From Medicago truncatula (lineage: Eukaryota > Streptophyta > Magnoliopsida > Fabales > Fabaceae), in contig NC_053042.1 in the NCBI RefSeq assembly GCF_003473485.1, positions 30,801,262 through 30,865,261 on the forward strand: a DNA stretch of 64,000 nt, written 5' to 3'. The notes under the pieces were generated by a model. That model was given only the letters and a program-made list of their open reading frames with translations. It ran no database searches and was not told the origin of the DNA. How positions within the stretch are numbered: the stretch's first letter is position 1; every line of letters starts with the position of its first letter. A program made the position numbers and the translations under genes. Positions 22,914-38,584 of the stretch are shown in pieces.

Positions 22914-24000
22914 GTATTGGATTGAGATTTTAAAAGACTATTTTGATAGAAAAAATCTTAAAGATTTTAGAAGACTTTGTTGGATTGTATTGATTTTGTG
23001 GGATTTTAAAAGATTTTTTTTGAAAGACTTTTTACAATCAAGATTCTTTGCAAGATTTTAATGGATTCATGATATAGATTTTAAAGGATTTTAATGGATT
23101 TTTAAGATTTTAAAAGGGTCAATAAATTTAAAGATACAGTACAGACAAAAAAATCTCAAAAACAAAAGTACAGTTATAAATCAACCGAAAAAAAACATTG
23201 AATCAATGAGTGTAATATTTCTTAAAAAAAAAAGACTATTAGATAATATCCTACTAGCAGGTTGATTGATCTTAAAAATTCTGGACATATGATATCAAAA
23301 TAAATAGACCTAAAAATAAGTTATGTTAGTTTCTTGATTATAATAATTTGATTGAAAAATGCATGTTACAGGTAGAAAAATGCAAGTAGAAAAATTATTA
23401 TCATACCAATGAACGTAAAGTTGTGATTTTTATAACAATTTGATATATAGGTAGATGGTAAATTAACCATAAGATTATACAATACAGTCTTTTTTTTAAT
23501 GAACGTAAAAGTTATGTTAAGAAAAGTGCAAGTTAGAGGCATGATGATTTCGACAATAAGTTTGTCAAACAAAATATATAACCTGCCATTGTTATAGTAG
23601 AACAGAAAAGAATTTGGAAGAAATGTAAAAAAAAAAAAAATAATAATTTGGAAGAGTATTACAAAATCTCAAGGCTATGTGTGGGTGATAGAAAAGTCTC
23701 AAGGCTAGGTGTGAGATTGTTAGTATATACATTTTACACTAAACAATCTCACAAAATCCATTACTCACAACAATCCATTAAAATCTGTAGAGTTTTGAAT
23801 ACCAGTAGACAATTTTTAAGTTATGCAAAATCTCAATTGAATACCACTGGATTTCATTGGACTCATTAAAAAATCTTGAAAATCCTAATTGAATACCACA
23901 AGAATGTTTTACATTCCTTAAAAATCTTGATTGAATAACACAAGACTTTTATAAAACAAAAAAGTCTTTTAAAATCCTTTGAAATCTCAATCCAATACAC
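22914..24000. mobile_element. Inverted-repeat element, about 1.09 kb, class uncertain
   Basis: The left arm starts GTATTGGATTGAGATTTTAA and the right end is AAATCTCAATCCAATAC. AAAGACTTTT and GGATTTTAAAAG words recur through both arms. No open frame and no certain target duplication were found. A T-tract of about 28 bases at 24214-24241 lies 200 bases to the right. Confidence 0.6.
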
Positions 24001-25033
24001 CCCATGTAACTCTATTTTGAGAGAGAAAAATTTATAAGTTTTATTTTGTTTACTAGATGTGTTCATCTTTTATTTACAAAATAACCTCGATCGTTTAAAA
24101 ACTCAAGACATTCATTAATCAAGTGAAAAATACAAGTCCTAATAATTTGAAGAAATTTTAAAAAGTTATAACAGATTATTGACAAATTTCATCTACATAA
24201 CTAAAGTACTTAGGGTTTTTTTTTTTTTTTTTTTTTTTTTAATTCTTGGGAATTGGTTGAAAGAACAATTGTATTTGGGGGATGGAGCATTAGCAAATAA
24301 CATGTGCGGCATACTAGTACAAGTGACAACTTAGTGAACAATTACTCTCGAACTTGATCTTGATATTGCTTACCCCTTCATTCACATGGACTTGCACATA
24401 ATTTAATGCAAATTTATGTACACTAGAAGGTACCATAAACACAAAAATAAAGAAAAAGTGACTCCAAAAGAGAAGATCCACAACACCACAAAAGCATGAC
24501 CGTTCGTCCCACAATCACTCTAGACGATACGAGGGAGGAGGGAGTAATTCCCCACCATCGGATTCTGACAACATAATGTATCGTCGTTCCTCTCTAGGGA
24601 AGACACGCCGACGGGCGCTAGAATCTCCAGAGTTTATGAACCATGATCTTGTCTTCAATCAAGAGTCGTGTAGAGTTATTTGTCGTACCTACTGATCATA
24701 AGTTAATTAGGCAACGATGGTTATGATGCTGTCTTCAATCAAGAGTCATGTAAAGTTGTTGGTCAAAATGATGGATCCGTGCTCTTTAGTTGTGTGAGGA
24801 TAAAAAATTACAAAATTAAGCTTTCATATTTACACAAACAACGCAAAATAGGTTGAATCTTCTCAAAGGTCTACCTAATCTGAAATATCAAAATTAGAAA
24901 CACTATGCGAGGCTTGTAAAAACTTATGTTTATTCAAAGAACATTGGTTCTACCTCAAGACCAATAGAACTTTAGCACATTAATATATTTGATTCAGTTC
25001 TAATGGTATCTCTGTCAAGAAGGTTGGTATGAA

Positions 25034-25140
25034 AGATGTGCAGTGTTGATATTGTCAGAAGTCTGATCATTATGCTAGAGATTGTTACTTTAACAAAGAC
25101 TCAAATGGTGGTGATAAAGAACACATTTTGCTCATTGGAT
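25034..25140 (+). pseudogene. Retrotransposon gag remnant (CCHC zinc knuckle)
   Basis: In one frame the sequence reads YCQKSDHYARDC, then YFNKDSNGGDKEHILLIG. With the upstream Cys codon this fits C-x2-C-x4-H-x4-C, the nucleic-acid-binding knuckle of retroelement Gag. One of the two residues between the first two cysteines is a TGA stop, and no pol follows. It is a fragment of an old element. Confidence 0.55.
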
Positions 25141-25759
25141 AACATTAACTTGAATTATGTTTGAACTACATTATGGTTGAATGATGAACCTCTATAAAAT
25201 TGTTCGAACCATGTAATCCATGAAGTCTTCTTTTAATGCAATTTGAATTATGTTTATTTATTAAATCTTGTTTTTAATGTTTTTCAATTTTTTATAAACT
25301 TCGAATCGATTCGAAGTTATAACCTTGTCTATATATATCGTTTGCTAAGGTAATTGGCCTAGACTAGAAAAAATTATTTATCATGGCATACTTTAACGAT
25401 CTTGAATGTTTTTTATAATATAAGTTTCGCCTAAGACATTAGGAATTTATTTCAAATAAATGGTGTCTCGTATAGTTACTAGACTTATTCTACTTTGTTA
25501 AACGTTGTGAACATAAACCTCAAATTGCTAATGAATTGAAACTAGTATAATAAAAAAAGTATATATGTGGGATTCAAGAAGCCGTAATCGATTTATCATT
25601 CTGGATTTACTCTATTTTACTTTGAATTGCAATCAACTTTTGAAAACCCCCCAATTTCCAGCTTTTAATAGAGTATATTTAATTGTCGAGTAGAAAACAA
25701 TGATCCATGTTGAGACGATTTAAATTATCACTATATTACTTGTACGATTTGGTACACTT

Positions 25760-26080
25760 GTCAAATTGTCCATCAAATTTACGACGCAAGAAATCGAAAG
25801 AACTGCAAGAGCTCTCCGAAAAAGCTATCTGATTATCTAAAGAGAAAGAATAAGCAAAGAAAGTTGTCGATGTCCCACTTCCACCAGAGAGCGATTTTTT
25901 CGACGAAGATATGGGTGACATACCACATGTTAATTTTGGTGACTATGAAAGGCTCAACAACTTGGAGGAGATCTCTAATGGGTTTCAACTGGTGAATCCA
26001 GTGACAATTGAGATTAAGAACTCAGTTCTCACTTCTATGATGGACAACCAGTTCTCCTATAGCGATTTTTGTTTCTAGCT
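25760..26080 (+). pseudogene. Possible Ty3/gypsy gag N-terminal remnant
   Basis: A broken plus-strand frame gives DMGDIPHVNFGDYERLNNLEE and PVTIEIKNSVLTSMMDNQFS. The second part resembles the segment with FELK and NQF that opens the Gag of gypsy elements such as Athila and Diaspora. Frame breaks lie on both sides and no LTR was found. The assignment is tentative. Confidence 0.35.
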
Positions 26081-29000
26081 AATGATTGTTTAACCTGATA
26101 TGAGGCACATTTCTTGGCTCAGCCAAAGTTAGCATAACACTTCTTATATCACAAATGTAATTATACTATATGGACAAATTCTAGTGTGAACTATTGTACA
26201 AAAATTTCAACTAAAATAAAATTTCACAATTTTTCTATCCTCACAATTGAGACCGTGGTTCTTCCGTATCAATTCGACAAAAATAATTGTAGACAAATAT
26301 AGGTGTGACATAAAACACAACTAATTTATTTTTCATATTTTTGTTAAATTAACTCCCATCAAATAGCTATCTCATTTCAATAAAAAAAACAAAGTCACTA
26401 TTTCAGTCGTGGAGATGAGAAATAATGTGAACTTCTGCTTACGAGGAAAACACTAAAATCAGCTTAAACTTTTATTTAAATCGATAAGTCCTTAAACGAT
26501 TTCCAAATTATGCGGAACAAAGTGAAAAACTGTGGCTTATTCGAATAGGCAACATGCACGTCTCCCTCTCTAGAAAAACAATATTATCAAAACGTTGCCT
26601 AAAGTTAAAGCCACAGTTTTTGTGAGATTTCCAAAACACTATATGTTTGAAAATTTATATTTCATGAATGGTTTTTTTTTTTAATGATACTTCAAGAATG
26701 CTTAAATATAGACAATTCTATATTTGACATGAGGGAGCAAATGGCCTAGTTGTTGTTAGGTCAGCTGTTGCAAGTGTTATGTATGTGGTTCGAACTTGTA
26801 CTCGTAATTTTTTAGGAAAAGGACCAAAAAAATCGTATTTGTATGAACTAAAGTTCCATCAATGTTATTTCTAATCATTTCTTCTATTCTCTAGTGCACG
26901 ATCGACGCTCAAAATTTTTCTGTCCTTGTTTAAACAGATTTTTGTTGTAGCGTCATTTTCCAATATGATGATGATACTTGATGAAAGCAATTAAAATAAA
27001 GAAACACAGATTTTGATTCCCTACTGCATGCAACAGCAGTACTATATTGTGCTTTTTCAAGTCTTGCTGAATGCTGATTTTGGAACGCCAATCTCGCCTT
27101 CAATCTCTCTCTGTTAACTTTATTCTTCTCTTTTACTTTTGTATGCTCATTGTTGGGCCAAAAAGCCTATGGTCTGTCTCATTGTAATCTAATGCCAACA
27201 ACTAACCAAAAATAAAAGCTGACATGCATGTATTACCACATATATAGACTATTTGATTCATGAAATTGTAGGAATGCATTAATATAGTCCCATATACTAA
27301 AAATATTTTAAAATCATCACTGAAATTATATGGGAGATGCATTGCTACTCAGATTCGTCCCTGGAGATGCATTAAGTTGGTAATATGGGAGATGAATTTG
27401 AAGCTAGATTAAAAATGTTCGAGATGCATCCAAATATTATTTTTTTGTAATGTCTGGGATTCGAACCTCATACCTTGTATATATTATGTATTATTCCCAT
27501 CAACTGAGTTAAGTTCACGGGGATAGATGCATTCAAAAATTAGGTCTAGACTGAGGGTCATATTTGATTAGCATTTTATTTATAATCCTAGAAATCATTT
27601 TAGAATATTGATAATATAAAAGACTAAGATAATACAAATGCTGTAATTTCAACAGATTAAATCAGATATTTACTCAAATATTGGAGTAAAAATATTAGAG
27701 AAACCCTATTTTACTAATGGTTAGGTGTTGGAAAAGCATTGCTTGCTCGTGACTTAAAGTGGAGTCCTCTTTTTTCTTCCAAGACGCAGAAAAAGAAAAG
27801 TAGAAAATCAAATGGTGGAACCACTCTCTTGTTGAAAGCCTCAAAAGTTTGCCCAACAAGATAAATTGTTTTCATTCTGGTTAAATATATATATACTATG
27901 ATCAGTGAAATTAAGTGCGTAAATGAATTGCATCAACACAGTCAATGGCTAGGTGGTTCACACATCAATACAAATGGATTGTTATATTTTCTTGTTCACC
28001 TCAGCACAAATGAGTTTTAATAACTAGGGTCTGCTAAGTAGTACCCCTCAGACACTAGTTAAGAATGTTAAAAGTAGAATAATTAGTGTTCTAGAGACAC
28101 TAGTTAGCATTTCTCATTTATTTAAACCTTATTAAAGGTTTAGTAAAAAAAAACTTATTAAAGTTTTCTCCATGGAGTCTAGTGAAAATCTCCAGTATTA
28201 AAAACTTTGACTGCATTCAAAAAAGACAAATGAGTGGTTGGTATTCCACCACGGAAAATTTTAACTTCAAAGAATATGTTTTCTATCAAAGCAACACTTC
28301 AAGCACATAATAAGAACCAAGGACTAATTTGTACACACAATTCACATCCAAAAGAAGATCATGGGAATTATGATATATAGAGCTGACTTTGGTAATAACC
28401 TCAGATTGTATTTAATTATTCAAACAACATATGCAATAAACAGTAATACTGGAGAAGACCCCAAATTAGTCTAAGTAGACAATCTCTGCAAGTAAAACAC
28501 TGACTTTTCAGTTTTCATAAAGCTTGAGTTTCAACAGTATGCTACATATTACAGTCAATAATTAGGTTGGGAAAAGCCGAGTTGCATGATATTATTGGTG
28601 TATAATAATCAAAATAAAATACTCTAATTGCCATTTAACTATTTCTTTTTCGTTAATGTTGAGAGTTCAAATTCAAAAGTCCTAACGTATCAAGTGGTAT
28701 ACTCATGAGTAAATCCTACGGGTACAGCCATCAATTTCATTTATCCAATAGCGCTTAGGACGAGATAGCATAAGTTTCTCTCAACTTAATCAGATGTCTT
28801 GTATTTAAATTAAATCTTTTGAGAGAGAATTTTATCATCTATTATGCTCCTACCACACAGAATTTCAAATTTAAAAAACAAAATAGTACTATCTATAGCT
28901 TATTTATACACTTTATTTTGCGCATGATGTTGGGTCGTTTATATAATAATTTGATGTAAAAGTCAAAAGTGGGAATATGATTTGGGATCTCTAAATAATG

Positions 29001-29566
29001 AAGTAAATAAAGGTGGGAGCCAATGCACGTAATTGTGTCGGATAGAACATATCCGTAGCCCTCCTTTGCACACTATTAATGCACCTATCTATCATTTTTG
29101 TATAACCAAATTCAAATGTAGAGAGAGTTAGTCCCTTTATTAATAAATACAAGCAACGCATAACTAGCATTTTCTTCTTTTCCTTTTCCCCCATTGCAGA
29201 GTAAAGAAAAAGAAAAAGCAAAATGTTGTTGGTGACATTATATTTCTTTCTCTTTTACATAAAGGAGAGTGAACAACATCAATCATTCACACAACAACCA
29301 ACATACTAGACAGCAACCAACTTTAATCAACATATATTCCCTTTCTCTTAATTAATCACCACTCTCCCTAATCATGCATGCATGCTATGCTACATCATAA
29401 ATAAAATATTCCTCCCAAATTTCAAATTACTAAGTATGAGATGAGACCACGCATGACTTTCACTTCCTTTATTAATCATTTTCATTTTTAAAACATCCAT
29501 ATCAACAACATTAACATTGCTGTTTGTTTCCACTTCCCGCCATAACAACTTCATCTTCATTCAATC
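26081..29566. other. Intergenic sequence and LRR-RLK upstream region
   Basis: I see no gene on either strand. SINE-like fragments with a B-box-like GGTTCGAAC (about 26735-26810, plus) and GGGATTCGAACC (about 27450-27525, minus) are present. The 250 bases before 29567 are rich in CAACA and CTT words, as in a leader, but no TATA box could be chosen. Confidence 0.45.
27450..27525 (-). repeat. SINE fragment
   Basis: On the minus strand TTAACTCAGTTGATGGGAAT is followed by GAGGTTCGAATCCCAGAC, the A-box and B-box spacing of the legume SINE seen elsewhere in the window. The poly-A end is missing. Confidence 0.5.
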
Positions 29567-32031
29567 ATGAACTATGTCATCATGTTCTTCTTCTTCCTCT
29601 TCCTAAGCATCTACATTGTACCATGTCTAACACATAATGACACACAAGCACTTACTCTTTTCCGCCAACAAACCGACACACACGGTCAACTCCTTACCAA
29701 CTGGACCGGACCTGAGGCTTGCTCGGCCTCATGGCACGGTGTCACTTGCACGCCAAACAACCGTGTCACAACCCTCGTACTTCCTTCCCTCAATCTCCGA
29801 GGACCCATTGACGCTCTTTCTTCTCTCACCCATCTACGCCTCCTTGATCTCCATAACAACCGCCTGAATGGCACTGTTTCAGCGTCTCTCCTATCCAACT
29901 GCACAAACCTCAAACTCCTCTACCTTGCCGGAAACGACTTTTCCGGCCAAATCCCACCGGAAATCTCCTCCCTAAACAACCTCCTCCGTCTTGACCTCTC
30001 CGACAACAACCTCGCTGGAGATATTCCTAACGAAATCTCCCGTTTAACTAACCTTCTCACATTAAGGCTTCAGAACAACGCACTCTCTGGTAACATCCCT
30101 GACCTCTCTTCCATTATGCCGAATCTCACAGAGCTCAACATGACAAACAATGAATTCTACGGCAAAGTACCGAACACAATGCTTAACAAATTCGGAGATG
30201 AAAGCTTCTCCGGCAATGAAGGTTTATGTGGTTCAAAACCTTTCCAAGTTTGTTCCTTAACAGAGAACAGTCCTCCTTCCTCTGAACCGGTTCAGACAGT
30301 TCCTTCAAACCCGAGTTCTTTCCCTGCAACAAGCGTGATCGCAAGACCAAGAAGCCAACATCATAAAGGGTTAAGCCCTGGTGTAATTGTAGCAATTGTG
30401 GTGGCAATTTGTGTTGCATTGTTAGTGGTAACATCGTTTGTTGTTGCTCACTGTTGTGCCAGAGGGAGAGGTGTTAATAGTAATTCCTTAATGGGTAGTG
30501 AGGCTGGGAAGAGAAAGAGTTATGGTAGTGAGAAGAAGGTGTATAATTCAAATGGTGGGGGTGGTGATAGTAGTGATGGGACTAGTGGAACTGATATGAG
30601 TAAGCTTGTGTTTTTTGATAGGAGGAATGGATTTGAGTTGGAAGATTTGTTGCGTGCATCTGCTGAGATGCTTGGGAAGGGTAGTTTGGGAACTGTTTAT
30701 AGGGCAGTGCTTGATGATGGTAGTACGGTTGCTGTCAAGAGGCTTAAAGATGCAAATCCTTGTGCTAGGCATGAATTTGAACAGTATATGGATGTGATTG
30801 GGAAGCTTAAACACCCTAACATTGTTAAACTTAGAGCTTATTATTATGCCAAGGAAGAAAAGCTTCTTGTCTATGATTATCTCTCCAATGGGAGCTTGCA
30901 TGCTCTTCTTCATGGTTAGTCTTCAACTCCTAATTAGTCTTTCATTTTTATTAGGTTTCATATTTTGCTATGTTTCCTTTCATATCAAAACACTACCAAT
31001 AAGAAGCACTAGTAGAGCAAAAGTAGTTAACTTGTTTCAGCTCAGTGAGCAGGTAATTGAGTTCAAATATCATATAAGAACAATTCATGAATAAGAATTT
31101 ACTTATCTTCCGGTCGATAATAGATTAGTCTAGGGGTCTTTACCTTGGGATACTATATTGGTTAAGAAATCTATAAATAAAAATTTTGTCTTAAACAACA
31201 AGTTGTTACTTTTGACTAACTATTAATTACACTACTCATTTATAAAAACTTACTTGTTTTGGTTACTTAACCAATAACCTTTGGCACCGGTTATCATTCT
31301 CCTACTCTATTTTGGGTCTGTCTTATATTTAATCTATTGTATTGACAGGGAACCGTGGACCAGGGAGGATTCCATTGGATTGGACAACAAGAATAAGCTT
31401 GGTATTGGGAGCAGCAAGAGGGCTTGCTAGGATCCATACAGAGTACAGTGCAGCAAAAGTGCCACATGGGAACGTGAAATCATCCAATGTACTACTTGAC
31501 AAGAACGGTGTTGCTTGCATATCTGACTTTGGGTTGTCACTACTGTTAAACCCTGTTCATGCAACTGCACGATTGGGTGGGTACAGAGCACCTGAACAGA
31601 CAGAACAAAAGAGACTGTCTCAGCAAGCTGATGTCTACAGTTTTGGAGTGTTGCTGTTGGAAGTTCTCACAGGGAAAGCTCCTTCGTTACAGTATCCTTC
31701 CCCGGCGAATCGCCCTCGTAAGGTCGAAGAGGAAGAAACTGTGGTGGATCTTCCCAAATGGGTTCGATCAGTCGTGAGAGAAGAGTGGACTGGGGAGGTT
31801 TTTGATCAAGAACTTCTGCGATACAAGAACATTGAGGAAGAGCTTGTGTCAATGCTGCATGTTGGGTTGGCTTGTGTGGTGCAGCAGCCAGAGAAGAGGC
31901 CAACTATGGTAGATGTTGTTAAAATGATTGAGGATATCAGAGTGGAGCAATCTCCTCTGTGTGAGGACTATGACGAATCACGCAATTCGCTTTCACCTTC
32001 CATTCCCACCACTGAAGATGGTCTTGCTTAG
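29567..32031 (+). CDS. LRR receptor-like kinase, subfamily III type, atypical kinase
   Basis: There are two exons (29567-30914 and 31349-32031) with a GT-AG phase-1 join, giving 676 residues. The order is: signal peptide (about 1-23, FFFFLFLSIYIVPCL); LRR N-cap with WHGVTC; five or so leucine-rich repeats (LRLLDLHNNRLNGTV and similar); a Ser/Pro linker; a membrane segment at about 271-297 (GVIVAIVVAICVALLVV); and a kinase domain from about 350. The glycine loop GKGSLGTVYRA (about 369) and lysine VAVK (391) are present. The HRD triad is replaced by H489-G490-N491 (HGNVKSSNVLL), while DFG (509-511) and APE remain. Loss of the catalytic aspartate marks LRR-III pseudokinase-like receptors such as At1g68400-type proteins, which signal mainly by scaffolding. 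The ligand is unknown. Confidence 0.93.
31131..31310. repeat. Possible MITE in the LRR-RLK intron
   Basis: ATATTGGTTAAG near 31160 and CTTAACCAATAACC near 31266 are inverted. The surrounding words (TACCTTGGGATACT; CCTTTGGCACCGGTTATC) resemble a short legume MITE. The ends and duplication are uncertain. Confidence 0.4.
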
Positions 32032-32788
32032 GAAATTATAGTACAATATTGTTGTCTGTTATATATGTATGTATGTCATTCTAGCTCATGAGGGAGGAGT
32101 ATTATTTAACTTATCTTTGCCAGTTGCATTGTGTTGCAGCAAATTAGCTTAGCTCTTCAATCATATTAAGTTCTTTGTAAAATTTGTTGGCTTTGTGTAA
32201 TTCCATTGTTGAACGTGGCAGAAATCTGAGAATCTTCAGCTTGAGTTTGGAATAAAGCCTTGTCTGCTTGAATTGTATCTGCACTGTGAATCCGCAATCA
32301 TTTGTTGTCTACCACACTTCTTTACTCAAAAATCTACCTTTGATTTAAAATTGTAAATGTCTCTCATAATGCAACTCTTCTTTATACTACATAAAAGAGT
32401 ATTTCCTTTATAATTTTCATCTCTTGACTTCCCTTTTATTTCCTCTACTGAATTCACAAGATGAAACGTACTTGATTGAAGCAATTATCAGTATACTAGC
32501 AAGAATAGACAGTTATATTACTCCATATCTGTTCGCATTTTACCGACAAAGGAAGGCTAATCCTAATACATCACAATTCTACAACTCATCTGTGAATAAT
32601 TTACAGAGGCATTTCTTTTTTTACATTTTGCAGAAATATAATAAAGGTACAACCACCACGTAAACAACATAAGCAAACGAAAACGGAATTTGGGACTTCA
32701 GCTCTACAATTTCCCAGTGGTGGCAAGTATCCAACTTAATGGTTCTAATTTCCTAACAATAATTGAATTTGTTGAGTTAATTGTTATG
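32032..32788. other. Convergent 3' region between the LRR-RLK and the trihelix/UMP-kinase gene
   Basis: The two genes converge, with 757 bases between stop codons. It must hold both 3' UTRs and polyadenylation regions. A/T-rich words such as AATAAAG (32251) are plausible poly-A signals for the plus-strand gene. No other gene is seen. Confidence 0.5.
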
Positions 32789-37166
<4,378 letters not shown>

Positions 37167-37585
37167 GAGATTAACGGCGGAGAAGACGGTGAAAGGGTTT
37201 GAGGGAACGGCGTTAGGGAAAGAAAGAAGAAGGTGAAGATGTGTGATAACGTTGTGGTGACGTTAACGTTAAGTGATAAGTGCGAGTGAAGTGTACGCGC
37301 TTTTTGCTTTATTTATTACCACGTAGGAGAGATGGAGGACCCAGGACATGTTTATTTGGGCCAACCTTCTTTGTGTTTGCATGTTTTGCTTTCAAAAGAA
37401 ACAAATATTTTATGTTTGCTTTTGTTTTTAAATTCAAAATAGAATTTTGTGACTCACTCCTTAAACAGAAAGAAATTATTATAAAAAGTGAAAACTCATA
37501 TTCATCTCCCAAAAATTTTTTCTTTCTTAATTTAATATCTAATAAAAAATAATATCTAGTTAGTTTTTGTCATATATATAATATG
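37167..37585. other. Upstream region of the trihelix/UMP-kinase gene
   Basis: The 150 bases next to the start codon are purine-rich on the plus strand (pyrimidine-rich on the transcribed minus strand), as in a leader. The rest is A/T-rich. No other gene is seen. Confidence 0.5.
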
Positions 37586-38274
37586 GGATAGGATCAAATG
37601 ACACCAAATCATAACTATTAATTCAACTTTAATCCAACGTCTCTCATCAATTCATTAAATGCTCACATGCTTGATCAAATGATCTAAATTTTAATTTTAG
37701 AAACAACAATTTATTCTTTTTTTTTATTAATTATTTACCAAAAATTCTCTAATGGTATTATTATGGTTTCTTTACACTATTCACTGTTATTTTTTTAAAG
37801 GTTTATCATCCTTATTTATTTATTCCTATTAGCCTTTTCTATTTTGATTTTTCTTAGAAGAACCCAAAGAAAATTGATTTATAAAGAGCACCAAAACGAT
37901 TGCACCCAAAAATAAAAATAAAAACTTATGTTACTAAACGAAAGCAAAACACAAATGTTAGAACATCTGATATAAGAATATTAGTAGCATGTATGAACTT
38001 AAGAATACTACCATATCAACAAATGAAAGAGTAGCCAATACAAAGATGATTGAACAAAGATTAGTAAATAGAATCTCTAAAAAAATTGTAGGGAGAAATC
38101 AAATGGCAAATATTTATTAAAAAGGAAAGAATAAATTGTTTCTAAAATTAAAATTTAGATAATTTGATCAAGCATATGAGTATTTAATGAATTGATGAGA
38201 GACGTCAGATTAAAGTTGGATTAATGGTTATGATTTGGTGTCAAATTTGATTTGACATCATGGTGTCATTTGAT

Positions 38275-38278
<4 letters not shown>
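37586..38278. mobile_element. Inverted-repeat element with GGATCAAATGACACCA ends, about 690 bp
   Basis: The left end ATAGGATCAAATGACACCA and the right end TGGTGTCATTTGATCCTAT are perfect inverse copies. Inverse similarity continues inward for about 140 bases on each side, including GATCAAATGATCTAAATTTT against its partner near 38160. Both flanks are TA-rich, so a duplication cannot be read. There is no coding capacity. Confidence 0.75.

Positions 38279-38307
<29 letters not shown>
38279..38307. repeat. (TA)n microsatellite
   Basis: An uninterrupted TA dinucleotide run immediately follows the right end of the preceding inverted-repeat element. Confidence 0.9.
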
Positions 38308-38309
<2 letters not shown>

Positions 38310-38398
38310 AAGATGAGAAAAATACAAGAAGAGAGGTCGAATTGTGTTGACTTTTTCAAAAAAAAATTGTGGATGAATCACACCAACTAATTGTGTTA

Positions 38399-38528
38399 GG
38401 GTTTTGCTAAAAGACACCAACTAATTTTTATGAAGATGTTTTTTAGCAAAGTTATAACTAAAAAGTGGAAATCACACCTTAAGGTGTGGTTGCTAAAAGT
38501 CACCTTCATGGGTGGCTTCTAGCATAAC

Positions 38529-38530
<2 letters not shown>
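38399..38530. repeat. Small MITE, about 132 bp
   Basis: The left end GGGTTTTGCTAAAAGACACC and the right end GGTGGCTTCTAGCATAACCC are inverse copies with a few mismatches. A second GGTGTGGTTGCTAAAAG lies inside. It abuts a long TA run on the right, so a target duplication cannot be confirmed. Confidence 0.5.

Positions 38531-38582
<52 letters not shown>
38531..38582. repeat. (AT)n microsatellite, 52 bp
   Basis: A near-perfect AT dinucleotide tract. It separates the small MITE on the left from LTR-like sequence on the right. Confidence 0.92.

Positions 38583-38584
<2 letters not shown>

Noticed and set aside
29000-29221. Minus-strand open frame upstream of the LRR-RLK
   Set aside because: A/T-rich, no domain, and it overlaps the probable promoter.
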